NCBI GenBank assembly: GCA_021792015.1
Contig: JAJYVM010000316.1
Coordinates: 1 to 5,021, forward strand
Source of the DNA: Bacillota bacterium
GTDB taxonomy: Bacteria; Bacillota; Sulfobacillia; RBS10-35; JAJYVM01
Length of the DNA: 5,021 nt
Direction of reading: 5' to 3'
Shown here one piece after another: positions 1 to 5,021 of this stretch (its first letter is position 1; the number at the start of each line of letters is the position of its first letter). A program made the position numbers and the translations under genes. The notes under the pieces are model-generated. The model was given only the letters and a program-made list of their open reading frames with translations. It did not search any database and was not told where the DNA came from.

Positions 1-205
1 GTACGCCGAGGTCATATCGGCGCGCGTGGCGACCGACCGCGACACGGGCCGTTCCCGTGGCTTCGGCTTCGTCGAGGTTGCCGAGGCGCAGGCCCAGGCG
101 GCGATTGACGCCCTCAACGGCTCGGACTTCGACGGCCGTCCCCTGACCGTCAACGAAGCCCGGCCGCGCGAGGAGCGGCCGCGCAACAACCGTCCGCGGT
201 ACTAA
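1..205 (+). CDS. RRM-type RNA-binding protein, C-terminal part (5' end outside window)
   Basis: The frame starting at base 2 reads 67 residues to a TAA stop at 203-205. The translation contains RGFGFVEV at residues 19-26, a good match to the RNP1 motif of the RNA recognition motif. It is preceded by the usual D-x-x-T-G-R-S loop (D12 to S18) and followed by the AIDALNGSDFDGRPLTVNEA helix and last strand. The protein ends in a short Arg/Asn/Pro-rich basic tail, as in many small bacterial RRM proteins of about 80-110 residues. The N-terminal strand with RNP2 and the start codon lie left of the window. Such proteins bind single-stranded RNA in the cytoplasm, and several are cold- or stress-responsive, but the target here is unknown. 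A terminator follows 15 bases after the stop, so this gene ends its transcript. The last RNP1 position is Val rather than an aromatic, which is common and not disabling. Confidence 0.93.
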   Translation, partial: YAEVISARVATDRDTGRSRGFGFVEVAEAQAQAAIDALNGSDFDGRPLTVNEARPREERPRNNRPRY

Positions 206-220
206 GCCGAAGGGACGAGC

Positions 221-260
221 AGAGCGCCGCCCCCCATCAAGGGGCCGGCGCTTTGTATTT
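221..260 (+). terminator. Rho-independent terminator of the RRM gene
   Basis: The arms AGCGCCG (223-229) and CGGCGCT (246-252) pair perfectly. An inner run of C (232-235) can pair with GGGG (241-244), leaving a short ATCAA loop. A T-rich tail, TTTGTATTT, follows at 252-260. The position, just after the RRM stop and on the same strand, fits transcription termination of that gene. Confidence 0.85.
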
Positions 261-696
261 GCGACCGTGTTGACTTCAGCCACCTCAGGGCGCGGGGCGG
301 GACCACCGCCAAGAAGCGGTTGCCGACCCCAAGCCCTTCTCGCGCGCCCGCCTGAAATCGGCATCGTCCAGCACCGCGTCGCGCTCGGTGGTCTGGATGC
401 GGCGGTGCCCCCACCGGACCGGCTCCTGCCGGCTGCGTCCGGCTGGCGGTGATGCGCTGCGGCGGGCGGGCCCTGGGGTGCACATGCGCGTGGCGTGTCG
501 GCCCCGCGGGCTTGCCGCGGCCGCCAGCGGGCGTCCAACCAAGGCGACCCGGCCTGTGCAGTCGTGACCCACCACAGCGCCAGCCGGCACCGTTGCGTGA
601 GCGCCGGCGCAGGGCCCGCACCGGCGACAGGGCCCGCCTCTCCAGACCCGCACCGCCACAACGATTTGCGCAATGCAGGCGTCCTCGCGGCGATCG
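261..696. other. Region without a supported gene
   Basis: This 436-base stretch lies between the terminator of the rightward RRM gene and the stop of the leftward CoA-transferase. Open frames exist on both strands, but their translations are rich in Arg, Pro, Ala and Gly, show no recognisable motif, and look like by-products of high GC. No ribosome binding site decides a start. I see no promoter pair and no clear terminator for the leftward CoA-transferase here. The one local oddity is a short imperfect tandem repeat at 604-637. Confidence 0.5.
604..637. repeat. Short imperfect tandem repeat (two units of 16-17 bases)
   Basis: CCGGCG followed by CAGGGCCCGC occurs at 604-619 and again at 621-637, with one extra A between the two blocks in the second unit. 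Only two copies are present. In DNA this GC-rich such a duplication may be replication slippage, with no function implied. Confidence 0.5.
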
Positions 697-3156
697 TTAC
701 GCTTCCTCACCCCGGAGTCCTGTGGGCCTGGCCTTGTCGTTGCCGCGGTTCGGCGCCGGTCCGGTGTCGCCGGCTTTCCCGGGCGCTGCCGGGGCCGGCG
801 CCGCCTGAGCGGTCGCCTCGACGACCACGCCTGTACGAGCGAGTTCGGCCACGTGCTCGGCGGAGAAGCCCGCCTCGGCGAGCACCTCCCCGCTGTGCTC
901 GCCCGCCATGGGTCCGTCTCTTGGCGGAGGCTGCTCGATGCCTGCCAGGTCGAGCCAGCGGCCCGGACCCACACGCGTCACGCCGCGATGGTCTTGACCG
1001 CGCACCGCCAGCAGCCCGTGCCCGATCAGCGCCGCGTCGCCGACCAGCTCGCGCGGCTGGCGGGCCATGACGGCAGGCAGTCCGGCCTCGGCACAGTGCC
1101 GGAGCACCTCCGACAGGGGCAGGCGGCGGACGGCGCGGGCGATCTCCGCGGTGGTCGCCTCAGGCGAGGTCGCATCGCATCGCGAGACCAGGCCGGCCGA
1201 GCCGGCGGCCTGGAGATCCTCCGGCCAGCGGGCGTCGATGCGCAGCCAACCATCCGCTGCCTCATAGAGACGGTCGAGCGGCCCTCGGCCGGGAAAGTCG
1301 CGGCCCCCCGTCGGCGGCATCGGGCCGCCCTCGTGGCGCACCAGCAGCTCCGCCTGCGCCAAGCAAGCGGACGCCGCGAGCGTCACGTGCACATGCTGGC
1401 CGCGGTGGAGCCGGCCGCGGGCGTAGAGCGAGGCACACGCGCCGAGGGCGCCGAGACCGGCGGAAAGCACGTCGTTGACAGGCACCGTCAGGAAGACCGG
1501 GCTATCATCCGGGTCGGGGCCTCCCTGCGACCGCATGATCCCGCTCATCGCCTGCACCACGGGGTCAAAGCCCGGACGATTGCCCAGGGGGCCCACCCCT
1601 CCGAAGGCGCTCACCGATACCGTGGTCACCAGCGGGTTGATCTGAGAGAGCGCCGCGTGATCGAAGCCGAGGCGCTCGATCACCCCTGGCCGGTAGTTCT
1701 CGACGACGATGTCGGCAGTGCGCGCAAGGGCCGAGAACGCCGCCGCGCCAGCAGGTCGAGCAAGGTCGACGACCACGCTGCGCTGGCCGCGGTTGTACAC
1801 CGCGAATCCGACGCCCCCTCGCCCGCCGTGGGCGACCCTGAACTCATCGCCGAAGGGGGGGCGCTCGACTTTGACGACGTCGGCACCGAGCTCGCCGAGC
1901 AGGGTCGAGATGTACGGCCCGGCGATGATCGTGCCGAGATCGAGCACCCGCTTGCCCCCAAGCGGGAGCTCGGGTGACCGGCCACTCGCGGGGGCCGCGC
2001 GGCCAGGCCGCTCGCTCCATCTGCCAAGGACCGAGCGCGGCGACGCCTGCCGCTTCAGGGCATCAGGAGTCAGGCGCGCCGGAGTCTCCGAGAGGCCCAC
2101 GAGGACCCCAGGCATCACGACCGTCTGGCCCCTGTCGTCGGCCAGCTCGGCGCGGAGGCCCATCGCCTTCACCTGCTCATGGTCGAGCCAGTCGCGGCTC
2201 TCGAGCACGGCCGCCACCGGGACGTCGGATTGCTCGAGGATGGCCATCCACTCCGCCCGGGTGCGACGGGCGAATTGCTGCTCCAGGGCCTGGATCAGCC
2301 AGCCGTGGTTGTCCGGCAGCCGCACCCGGGCGGGGTCACCGGCGATGCGCCCGTCAGCGAGCAGTTCGGCGAGGCCGAGCGCCGCGAACGCGCGGCTGAT
2401 GAACGCCGACGTGAACGCGCCCAGGAAGAGCCACTGCCCGTCGGCACAGCGATAGCAGCGATAGTTCGGCAGGGCGCCGCCCGGTCCGCCAGGCCGGTGG
2501 ATGTGAGGGTCGTCCCGTCCCGCGGCAAATCCACCTGGCGACACGAGCGCGGCCCCGTGAGCGCCACCGGCGACGGCGAGTCCGGGGGTGGGGCGACCGG
2601 CCTGCTCCCCGATCAGCAACGCGACCGCGACCGTGGCAGCCCAGATACCCTGCATGTGGAGGGCCAGCGGGTAGAGGCAGTCGACGGGGACATCCGAGTA
2701 CGATCCCTGGCTCCACGCATGTCCGAGCCAGGCAAAGAGCAGTCCGCCGGACTCGCGCCCCCCTGCCCACGGGGTTTCGCCAAGAAGATACGGGGGCATG
2801 ACGATCCAACGTCCCATCGTTCCCGGGCGAAGGCCCTGCCGAAGGAGCGTGTCGAAGTCGACGGCGCCACCGGTCGTGCCGACCAGCACCACGTCGGCCC
2901 GCTTCACCAGCGTTGCCAGCCAGGCGAGCTGTTCAGCGCTGGCCGGATCGAGCGCGACGGTGCACTTGTTGCGATGCCACATCGGGTCGGTGGGATGCAG
3001 CACCTTGTGACGGCTTGCCGGGGTCGCCACCTTGACGACGTCGGCGCCGAGGTCCGCAAGCAGCATGCCGGCGACGGGGCCGGCCACTCCCTCGGTGAGG
3101 TCGAGTACGCGAACGCCCGCGAGGGCTCCCTCGCCGGGAGCGGAAGCGACCGTCAT
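697..3156 (-). CDS. Double-domain class III (CaiB/BaiF family) CoA-transferase, 819 residues
   Basis: Two CaiB/BaiF domains lie in tandem. The first (about residues 12-380) opens with VRVLDLTEGVAGPVAGMLLA and LGADVVKV. The second (about 398-775) opens with KRVLDLGTIIAGPYISTLL and again LGADVVKV, then YNRGQRSVVVDL, ENYRPGVIERLGF, and the block RPGFDPVVQAMSGIM. The second half carries VPVNDVLSAG, whose D562 fits the catalytic Asp that forms the acyl and CoA-thioester intermediates in this family. The matching place in the first half (LALHMQG, near A165) has no Asp, so the first half probably serves structure or substrate binding. Known members are cytoplasmic and move CoA between carboxylic acids; the substrate here is unknown. 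Single-domain members have about 380-450 residues, so this is a fusion, as in DddD. I chose the ATG at 3156 because the frame remains open upstream to 3480 but reads as Arg-rich noise. A GTG at 3162 is also possible. The ATG overlaps the stop of the preceding small ORF (ATGA), suggesting coupling. An Ala/Pro-rich tail follows residue 780. Confidence 0.93.
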   Translation of the reverse strand: MTVASAPGEGALAGVRVLDLTEGVAGPVAGMLLADLGADVVKVATPASRHKVLHPTDPMWHRNKCTVALDPASAEQLAWLATLVKRADVVLVGTTGGAVDFDTLLRQGLRPGTMGRWIVMPPYLLGETPWAGGRESGGLLFAWLGHAWSQGSYSDVPVDCLYPLALHMQGIWAATVAVALLIGEQAGRPTPGLAVAGGAHGAALVSPGGFAAGRDDPHIHRPGGPGGALPNYRCYRCADGQWLFLGAFTSAFISRAFAALGLAELLADGRIAGDPARVRLPDNHGWLIQALEQQFARRTRAEWMAILEQSDVPVAAVLESRDWLDHEQVKAMGLRAELADDRGQTVVMPGVLVGLSETPARLTPDALKRQASPRSVLGRWSERPGRAAPASGRSPELPLGGKRVLDLGTIIAGPYISTLLGELGADVVKVERPPFGDEFRVAHGGRGGVGFAVYNRGQRSVVVDLARPAGAAAFSALARTADIVVENYRPGVIERLGFDHAALSQINPLVTTVSVSAFGGVGPLGNRPGFDPVVQAMSGIMRSQGGPDPDDSPVFLTVPVNDVLSAGLGALGACASLYARGRLHRGQHVHVTLAASACLAQAELLVRHEGGPMPPTGGRDFPGRGPLDRLYEAADGWLRIDARWPEDLQAAGSAGLVSRCDATSPEATTAEIARAVRRLPLSEVLRHCAEAGLPAVMARQPRELVGDAALIGHGLLAVRGQDHRGVTRVGPGRWLDLAGIEQPPPRDGPMAGEHSGEVLAEAGFSAEHVAELARTGVVVEATAQAAPAPAAPGKAGDTGPAPNRGNDKARPTGLRGEEA

Positions 3157-3335
3157 CTCCACACCACCAGCCTGACCGCAGATCGCACTGGGCCCGCGGA
3201 CTCGGGCGGCGAGCCACAGAACACGTCGCGGACGCCGCAGCGCGGGGGCGAATTCTGGGCCGGATCCGCGAAGTCGCGGACCGCACCTGGCATCACGACC
3301 GTGGCGCGCTTCAGCACGACATGGCCCGTCAGCAT
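3153..3335 (-). CDS. Small ORF of 60 residues between the DUF433-like gene and the CoA-transferase; function unknown
   Basis: I do not recognise this protein. Support for translation comes from three things. A strong Shine-Dalgarno (AGGGAG at 3346-3341) lies five bases before the ATG. Third positions are mostly G or C throughout. Both ends mesh with neighbours: the start overlaps the upstream stop (ATGCTGA) and the stop overlaps the CoA-transferase start (ATGA). The first 26 residues look protein-like (LKRATVVMPGAVRDFADP); the rest is Pro/Arg/Ser-rich. TVVMPG also occurs at residues 345-350 of the CoA-transferase, near the end of its first domain, so this could be a remnant of a related domain, but six residues are thin evidence. 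It could also be a coupling leader for the big gene, or a truncated gene. No signal peptide or membrane segment is visible. Confidence 0.45.
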   Translation of the reverse strand: MLTGHVVLKRATVVMPGAVRDFADPAQNSPPRCGVRDVFCGSPPESAGPVRSAVRLVVWR

Positions 3336-3616
3336 CTCGTCTCCCTACGCGTCCTTGCGGACCCCGCCGCCCCGGTCGGGTCCCGGCACCGCCACGTCTC
3401 GCTCGCGGGCTGCCGTGGCCGTCCCAAGCTCGCCATCTCGCCATCATGAGGGGACGGGTGCGCCGCCGCCGCGTCGTCACGCGTGAGGCCGGGGTACTCC
3501 GCCAGCACCCGCTGGCCCGTGTCGCCGCCCGCCATCATTCCGAGGATACTGCGCACCATGATGGGTGTGCCGCGGATGCCGGGCTGGCCGCGGCACCCGG
3601 CGGGGTCGACGGGCAT
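3329..3616 (-). CDS. DUF433-like small protein (antitoxin-type family), 95 residues
   Basis: The first 51 residues follow the DUF433 pattern. VDPAGCRGQPGIRGTPIMV matches the family's vDP-x-x-C-x-G-x-P-x-I-x-GT-x-I-x-V start. SILGMMAGGDTGQRVLAEYP and GLTRDDAAAA match the helix pair ending in EYPxLTxxD. DUF433 proteins are usually about 70-90 residues with a winged-helix-like fold, and many are predicted antitoxins paired with a DUF5615 PIN-like toxin. No such toxin is seen beside this gene. After residue 51 the sequence stops resembling the family: the usual Ala-rich helix (ALAYA type) is missing and a basic, low-complexity tail follows, so an old frameshift or divergence is possible. Neither alternative frame restores the family end. 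The ATG at 3616 has AAGGGA about five bases upstream. An inverted repeat lies just upstream at 3631-3660. Role: possibly DNA binding or toxin neutralisation, not shown. Confidence 0.65.
   Translation of the reverse strand: MPVDPAGCRGQPGIRGTPIMVRSILGMMAGGDTGQRVLAEYPGLTRDDAAAAHPSPHDGEMASLGRPRQPASETWRCRDPTGAAGSARTRRETRC
3341..3346 (-). promoter_or_regulatory. Strong ribosome binding site for the 60-residue ORF
   Basis: On the minus strand AGGGAG is separated by five bases (ACGAG) from the ATG at 3335. This is the best Shine-Dalgarno I found in the window. It lies inside the 3' end of the DUF433-like frame, so ribosomes finishing that gene could re-initiate here. Confidence 0.6.
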
Positions 3617-3630
3617 CCGGTCCCTTCGTT

Positions 3631-3660
3631 GGCCTGACGACCCTCCTCCCGGCTCAGGCC
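3631..3660. promoter_or_regulatory. Inverted repeat upstream of the DUF433-like gene (possible operator or leader hairpin)
   Basis: GGCCTGA (3631-3637) and TCAGGCC (3654-3660) are perfect inverted arms around a 16-base centre. On the minus strand that centre holds a purine-rich GGGAGGAGGG. The near arm ends 14 bases before the ATG at 3616. Small antitoxin-like proteins often bind palindromes upstream of their own gene, so autoregulation is conceivable. A seven-base arm is also expected by chance now and then in DNA this GC-rich. Confidence 0.35.
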
Positions 3661-3695
3661 CATCGAGCTCGGCATGCGCTTGCCATCGCGTTCCC

Positions 3696-4107
3696 TCAGC
3701 GGTGAAAGCCGGTCACCCCGGTCAGGGCCGCGAGCGCTGGCAACGGATCTTCCACTTCCGTCACCGCGATCGCGGGCAGCGAGTCAGCTGCTCCGCCCCA
3801 AATCTCCGCGATGAACGCGTCCCGTGCCACAGCCACGGGGGCGTTGATGGGCACGGGCTTTGCGTACCAGTGGATCGAGACATGGTACAAGCCCGCTGTT
3901 GCCCTCGCGTCGATGGCATAGCCGTTGCTTCCCGGCGGCGGCGACGGTAGCTGGCTCGGCAGATAAACCGGTAGCTTGGCCGGCACCAAGTTCCCAAGGG
4001 CCGGGACCCACGCGGCGGCGGGCCGGCCCTGGGGCGGGCCGCGGTGCCGCAAGCCGCCAGGAACAAGCAGCCGACCAGTAGGACGACCGTCGCCGGTACG
4101 ACGACAT
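3696..4107 (-). pseudogene. Broken lipoprotein-like gene (signal peptide and C-terminal half in different frames)
   Basis: The minus strand holds pieces of what looks like one exported protein in three frames. One frame has an ATG at 4107 reading a basic start (MSSYRRRSS). A second frame reads PATVVLLVGCLFLAACGT, a hydrophobic segment ending in a lipobox (LAAC, Cys codon at 4051-4049), but has no ATG or GTG after its upstream stop. A third frame carries the C-terminal part from about 3990 to the TGA ending at 3696. It includes KLPVYLPSQLPSPPPG, ATAGLYHVSIHWY and ARDAFIAEIWGG, and reads as ordinary secreted-protein sequence. Joining them needs two shifts in the same direction, one near 4090 and one between about 4045 and 3990. 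This is either a decayed gene or a sequence error in a GC-rich stretch. A shorter intact reading of the last frame from an upstream start (4163) is possible, but its first 50 residues look non-coding. I do not recognise the family. Confidence 0.5.
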
Positions 4108-4367
4108 GACGCGGCGGATAGACGTGTTCCTCTCGGTTGGCAGGGCGTGGACGCCGGCCTCAACAGTTGATCTTCGCCAGGCCCACCATCGAGTATGGCG
4201 CTTGCCGCCTTGTCCAGGTCCCCGACTCGGCGCCGTGCCCGGTCGATCCGAACTCTGACGGCTTGGACCCTTAGCGATCAACTGATACAGGCTCAGGATT
4301 ACGTAGAGTCTTCCGACGGCCATCTGGTGACCTTCCGGCCGGCCCAGCGTCTGGATCTGAGGTCACA

Positions 4368-4391
4368 GCAGGGAAGTCCTTCGTTCCCTGC
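4368..4391. repeat. Perfect inverted repeat, 8-base arms
   Basis: GCAGGGAA (4368-4375) and TTCCCTGC (4384-4391) pair completely around an 8-base centre, GTCCTTCG. Neither side has a T-run, so a rho-independent terminator is unlikely. It could be a protein binding site or part of an RNA fold together with the hairpin 50 bases to the right. Confidence 0.5.
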
Positions 4392-4440
4392 CTGCGGGCG
4401 GTCGGCACGTGGATCAACCCGCCCGTCAGGTCTCGCGTGC

Positions 4441-4463
4441 GGCCCATTTTCGGCGAATGGGCC
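4441..4463. repeat. Perfect inverted repeat, 8-base arms
   Basis: GGCCCATT (4441-4448) and AATGGGCC (4456-4463) pair completely around a 7-base loop, TTCGGCG. There is no T-tract on either side. It lies 26 bases beyond the T-tract of the tRNA terminator on the minus strand, so it could act as a back-up stem for RNA ends reading through, or have no role. Confidence 0.5.
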
Positions 4464-4489
4464 CCCTTCCACGTCGCCGCCACCCGCCC

Positions 4490-4522
4490 AAAACAGAACA
4501 TCCGGCGCGCGTGCGCCGGATG
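4490..4522 (-). terminator. Rho-independent terminator of the tRNA-Leu gene
   Basis: On the minus strand CATCCGGCGC and GCGCCGGATG (4522-4513 and 4508-4499) form a perfect 10-base-pair stem with a 4-base ACGC loop, followed by TTCTGTTTT (4498-4490). It starts 12 bases after the encoded CCA end of the tRNA. Stem strength, T-tract and position all fit. Confidence 0.93.
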
Positions 4523-4534
4523 CTGTCAAATCTT

Positions 4535-4622
4535 TGGTGCCGAAGGGGGGATTTGAACCCCCACAGGCGTTACGCCTACGGCGCCCTGAACACCGCGTGT
4601 CTGCCAATTCCACCACTTCGGC
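4535..4622 (-). tRNA. tRNA-Leu, anticodon CAG, with encoded CCA
   Basis: Read on the minus strand the gene folds as a full cloverleaf of 88 bases including CCA. The acceptor arms GCCGAAG and CTTCGGC pair perfectly with discriminator A. The D arm is GTG/CAC around GAATTGGCAGA. The anticodon stem is CGGTG/CGCCG with loop TTCAGGG, placing anticodon CAG at 4588-4586. A long variable arm (GGCG-TAA-CGCC) is typical of the class II tRNAs Leu, Ser and Tyr. The T arm is GGGGG/CCCCC with loop TTCAAAT. Together with the A discriminator and the GGAATTGG D-loop this gives leucine. It reads the CUG codon, expected to be the main Leu codon in such a GC-rich genome. It has its own promoter (4663-4635) and terminator (4522-4490), so it is a single-gene unit. 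Confidence 0.97.
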
Positions 4623-4634
4623 TTGGTACTGATG

Positions 4635-4663
4635 ATCCTAGCAGGAGCGGGAGCCGAGGTCAA
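4635..4663 (-). promoter_or_regulatory. Sigma70-type promoter of the tRNA-Leu gene
   Basis: On the minus strand TTGACC (4663-4658) is followed by exactly 17 bases and then TAGGAT (4640-4635). These match the -35 (TTGACA) and -10 (TATAAT) consensus at five and four of six positions. A start about seven bases on, near 4628, would lie just before the tRNA 5' end at 4622. The -35 box overlaps the stop codon of the upstream membrane-protein gene. Confidence 0.75.
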
Positions 4664-5021
4664 TGTGCGATGAGCAGCAGGAACAGGTAGACGAGGCCGG
4701 CGGCGCCGAACAGCATCAGCAGGAACGGGCCCAGCACCTCGAACGTGGCGATGATGAGGGCCAGGATGTCCTTCCAGTCCGGATCGACGCGCTCCTCCTC
4801 GTCCTCGTCGTCGTCCGGGCCGGAGTTGCCGCCCCGCGCGCGCACCTGCCGGAGGTTGATCACCCGTGGCCGCTCCGGCGCCGGCCCGCCGCCGCCACCA
4901 GATCCGCCGCCGGCGCCACCCGCAGCCACGCCCGCGCCGCCGCCAACCGCCCCTGCGCTGGAGCCGCTCCCAGGCACTCCGGCCGCCCCCCCGGCCCCCA
5001 GGCCGGACCGCGCACCGCCGC
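4660..5021 (-). CDS. Gly-rich, acidic, single-span membrane protein, C-terminal part (start probably outside window)
   Basis: The frame is open from the right edge to a TGA at 4662-4660. The visible part reads a Gly/Ala/Ser low-complexity stretch, then a basic segment (PERPRVINLRQVRARGG), then an acidic cluster (DDDEDEEE), then VDPDWKD, and a hydrophobic stretch of about 33 residues (ILALIIATFEVLGPFLLMLF onward) ending in LLIAH. The last stretch should be a membrane segment or a close hairpin at the extreme C-terminus, giving a tail-anchored layout. A GTG at 4977 would give 105 residues, but the Gly-rich frame continues upstream without a stop and no good ribosome binding site precedes that GTG, so the true start is probably beyond the edge. 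I do not recognise the family and assign no function. The tRNA-Leu gene follows 37 bases after the stop. Confidence 0.7.
   Translation of the reverse strand, partial: GGARSGLGAGGAAGVPGSGSSAGAVGGGAGVAAGGAGGGSGGGGGPAPERPRVINLRQVRARGGNSGPDDDEDEEERVDPDWKDILALIIATFEVLGPFLLMLFGAAGLVYLFLLLIAH

Larger units (their letters stand above)
4108..4489. other. Intergenic region without a supported gene, containing two perfect hairpins
   Basis: This stretch lies downstream of the tRNA terminator and upstream of the broken lipoprotein gene. No frame on either strand has coding-like composition over its length. One minus-strand frame starting at 4323 reads a short hydrophobic opening (GRLYVILSLYQLIAKG) but turns into Arg/Gly-rich noise. 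Two perfect inverted repeats (4368-4391 and 4441-4463) are the only structure I see. No convincing promoter pair is visible, although 4260-4315 is less GC-rich than its surroundings. Confidence 0.45.

Noticed and set aside
285..974. Minus-strand frame of 229 residues overlapping the end of the CoA-transferase
   Set aside because: More than a third lies out of frame over the enzyme gene and is Arg/Ser/Pro-rich. Only the last 30 or so residues look protein-like, which is not enough for a gene call.
673..1977. Long plus-strand open frame (434 residues) opposite the CoA-transferase
   Set aside because: It is antisense to a clearly homologous gene. The translation is rich in Arg, His and Ala without motifs, typical of high-GC antisense frames.
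3157..3480. 108-residue in-frame extension of the CoA-transferase upstream of the ATG at 3156
   Set aside because: Its translation is Arg/Gly-rich with no domain signature. The enzyme's first domain begins only about 12 residues after the chosen start, and the stretch overlaps frames with better coding character.
2179..3486. Long plus-strand open frame (435 residues) opposite the CoA-transferase and small ORFs
   Set aside because: Same reason: a shadow of the minus-strand coding sequence, with no motif or ribosome binding site.
3483..3950. Plus-strand frame of 155 residues over the DUF433-like and lipoprotein-like region
   Set aside because: No motif and a Pro/Arg/Ser-rich composition; it is antisense to frames with recognisable features.
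4271..4501. Minus-strand frame of 76 residues starting in the tRNA terminator
   Set aside because: The proposed ATG lies in the terminator stem and its T-tract, with no ribosome binding site and no coding-like composition.
4299..4616. Minus-strand frame starting MVELADTRCSG
   Set aside because: This is the well-known false translation of a tRNA-Leu gene; its first 27 or so codons are the tRNA itself and the next are the terminator.
1..5021. Search for CRISPR arrays, insertion sequences, integrases and attachment sites next to the tRNA gene
   Set aside because: No regularly spaced repeats, transposase or integrase motifs were seen, and I found no obvious second copy of the tRNA 3' end that would mark an integrated element.

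Overview
The window is very GC-rich (roughly 70% by eye). Its genes use mostly G or C at third codon positions and it carries bacterial signals: Shine-Dalgarno motifs, rho-independent terminators, a CCA-encoding tRNA and a sigma70-type promoter. A GC-rich soil or sediment bacterium is a reasonable inference, since fused CaiB/BaiF CoA-transferases and small RRM proteins occur in many such lineages. Nothing here fixes the taxon.

Layout, left to right. (1) Positions 1-205, plus strand: the 3' end of a small RRM-type RNA-binding protein, closed by a clear terminator at 221-260. (2) Positions 261-696: no convincing gene. (3) Positions 697-3616, minus strand: a tightly packed cassette read right to left. 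It holds a DUF433-like small protein (3616-3329), an unrecognised 60-residue ORF with a strong ribosome binding site (3335-3153), and a large two-domain class III CoA-transferase (3156-697). The start and stop codons overlap at both junctions, so translational coupling is likely if all three are real. (4) Positions 3696-4107, minus strand: remains of a lipoprotein-like gene whose signal peptide and C-terminal half lie in different frames. (5) Positions 4108-4489: no gene, but two perfect hairpins. (6) Positions 4490-4663, minus strand: a complete tRNA-Leu(CAG) unit with its own promoter and a strong terminator. (7) Positions 4660-5021, minus strand: the C-terminal part of a Gly-rich, acidic, single-span membrane protein that runs off the right edge.

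Metabolically, the only gene with a clear catalytic role is the CoA-transferase. Its second half carries the expected catalytic Asp. Its first half keeps the fold signatures but appears to lack that Asp, an arrangement like that reported for DddD-type double-domain enzymes. The substrate cannot be read from the sequence. I found no convincing evidence of a wholly new system. The most unusual items are the overlapping DUF433 / small ORF / CoA-transferase arrangement and the broken lipoprotein gene.
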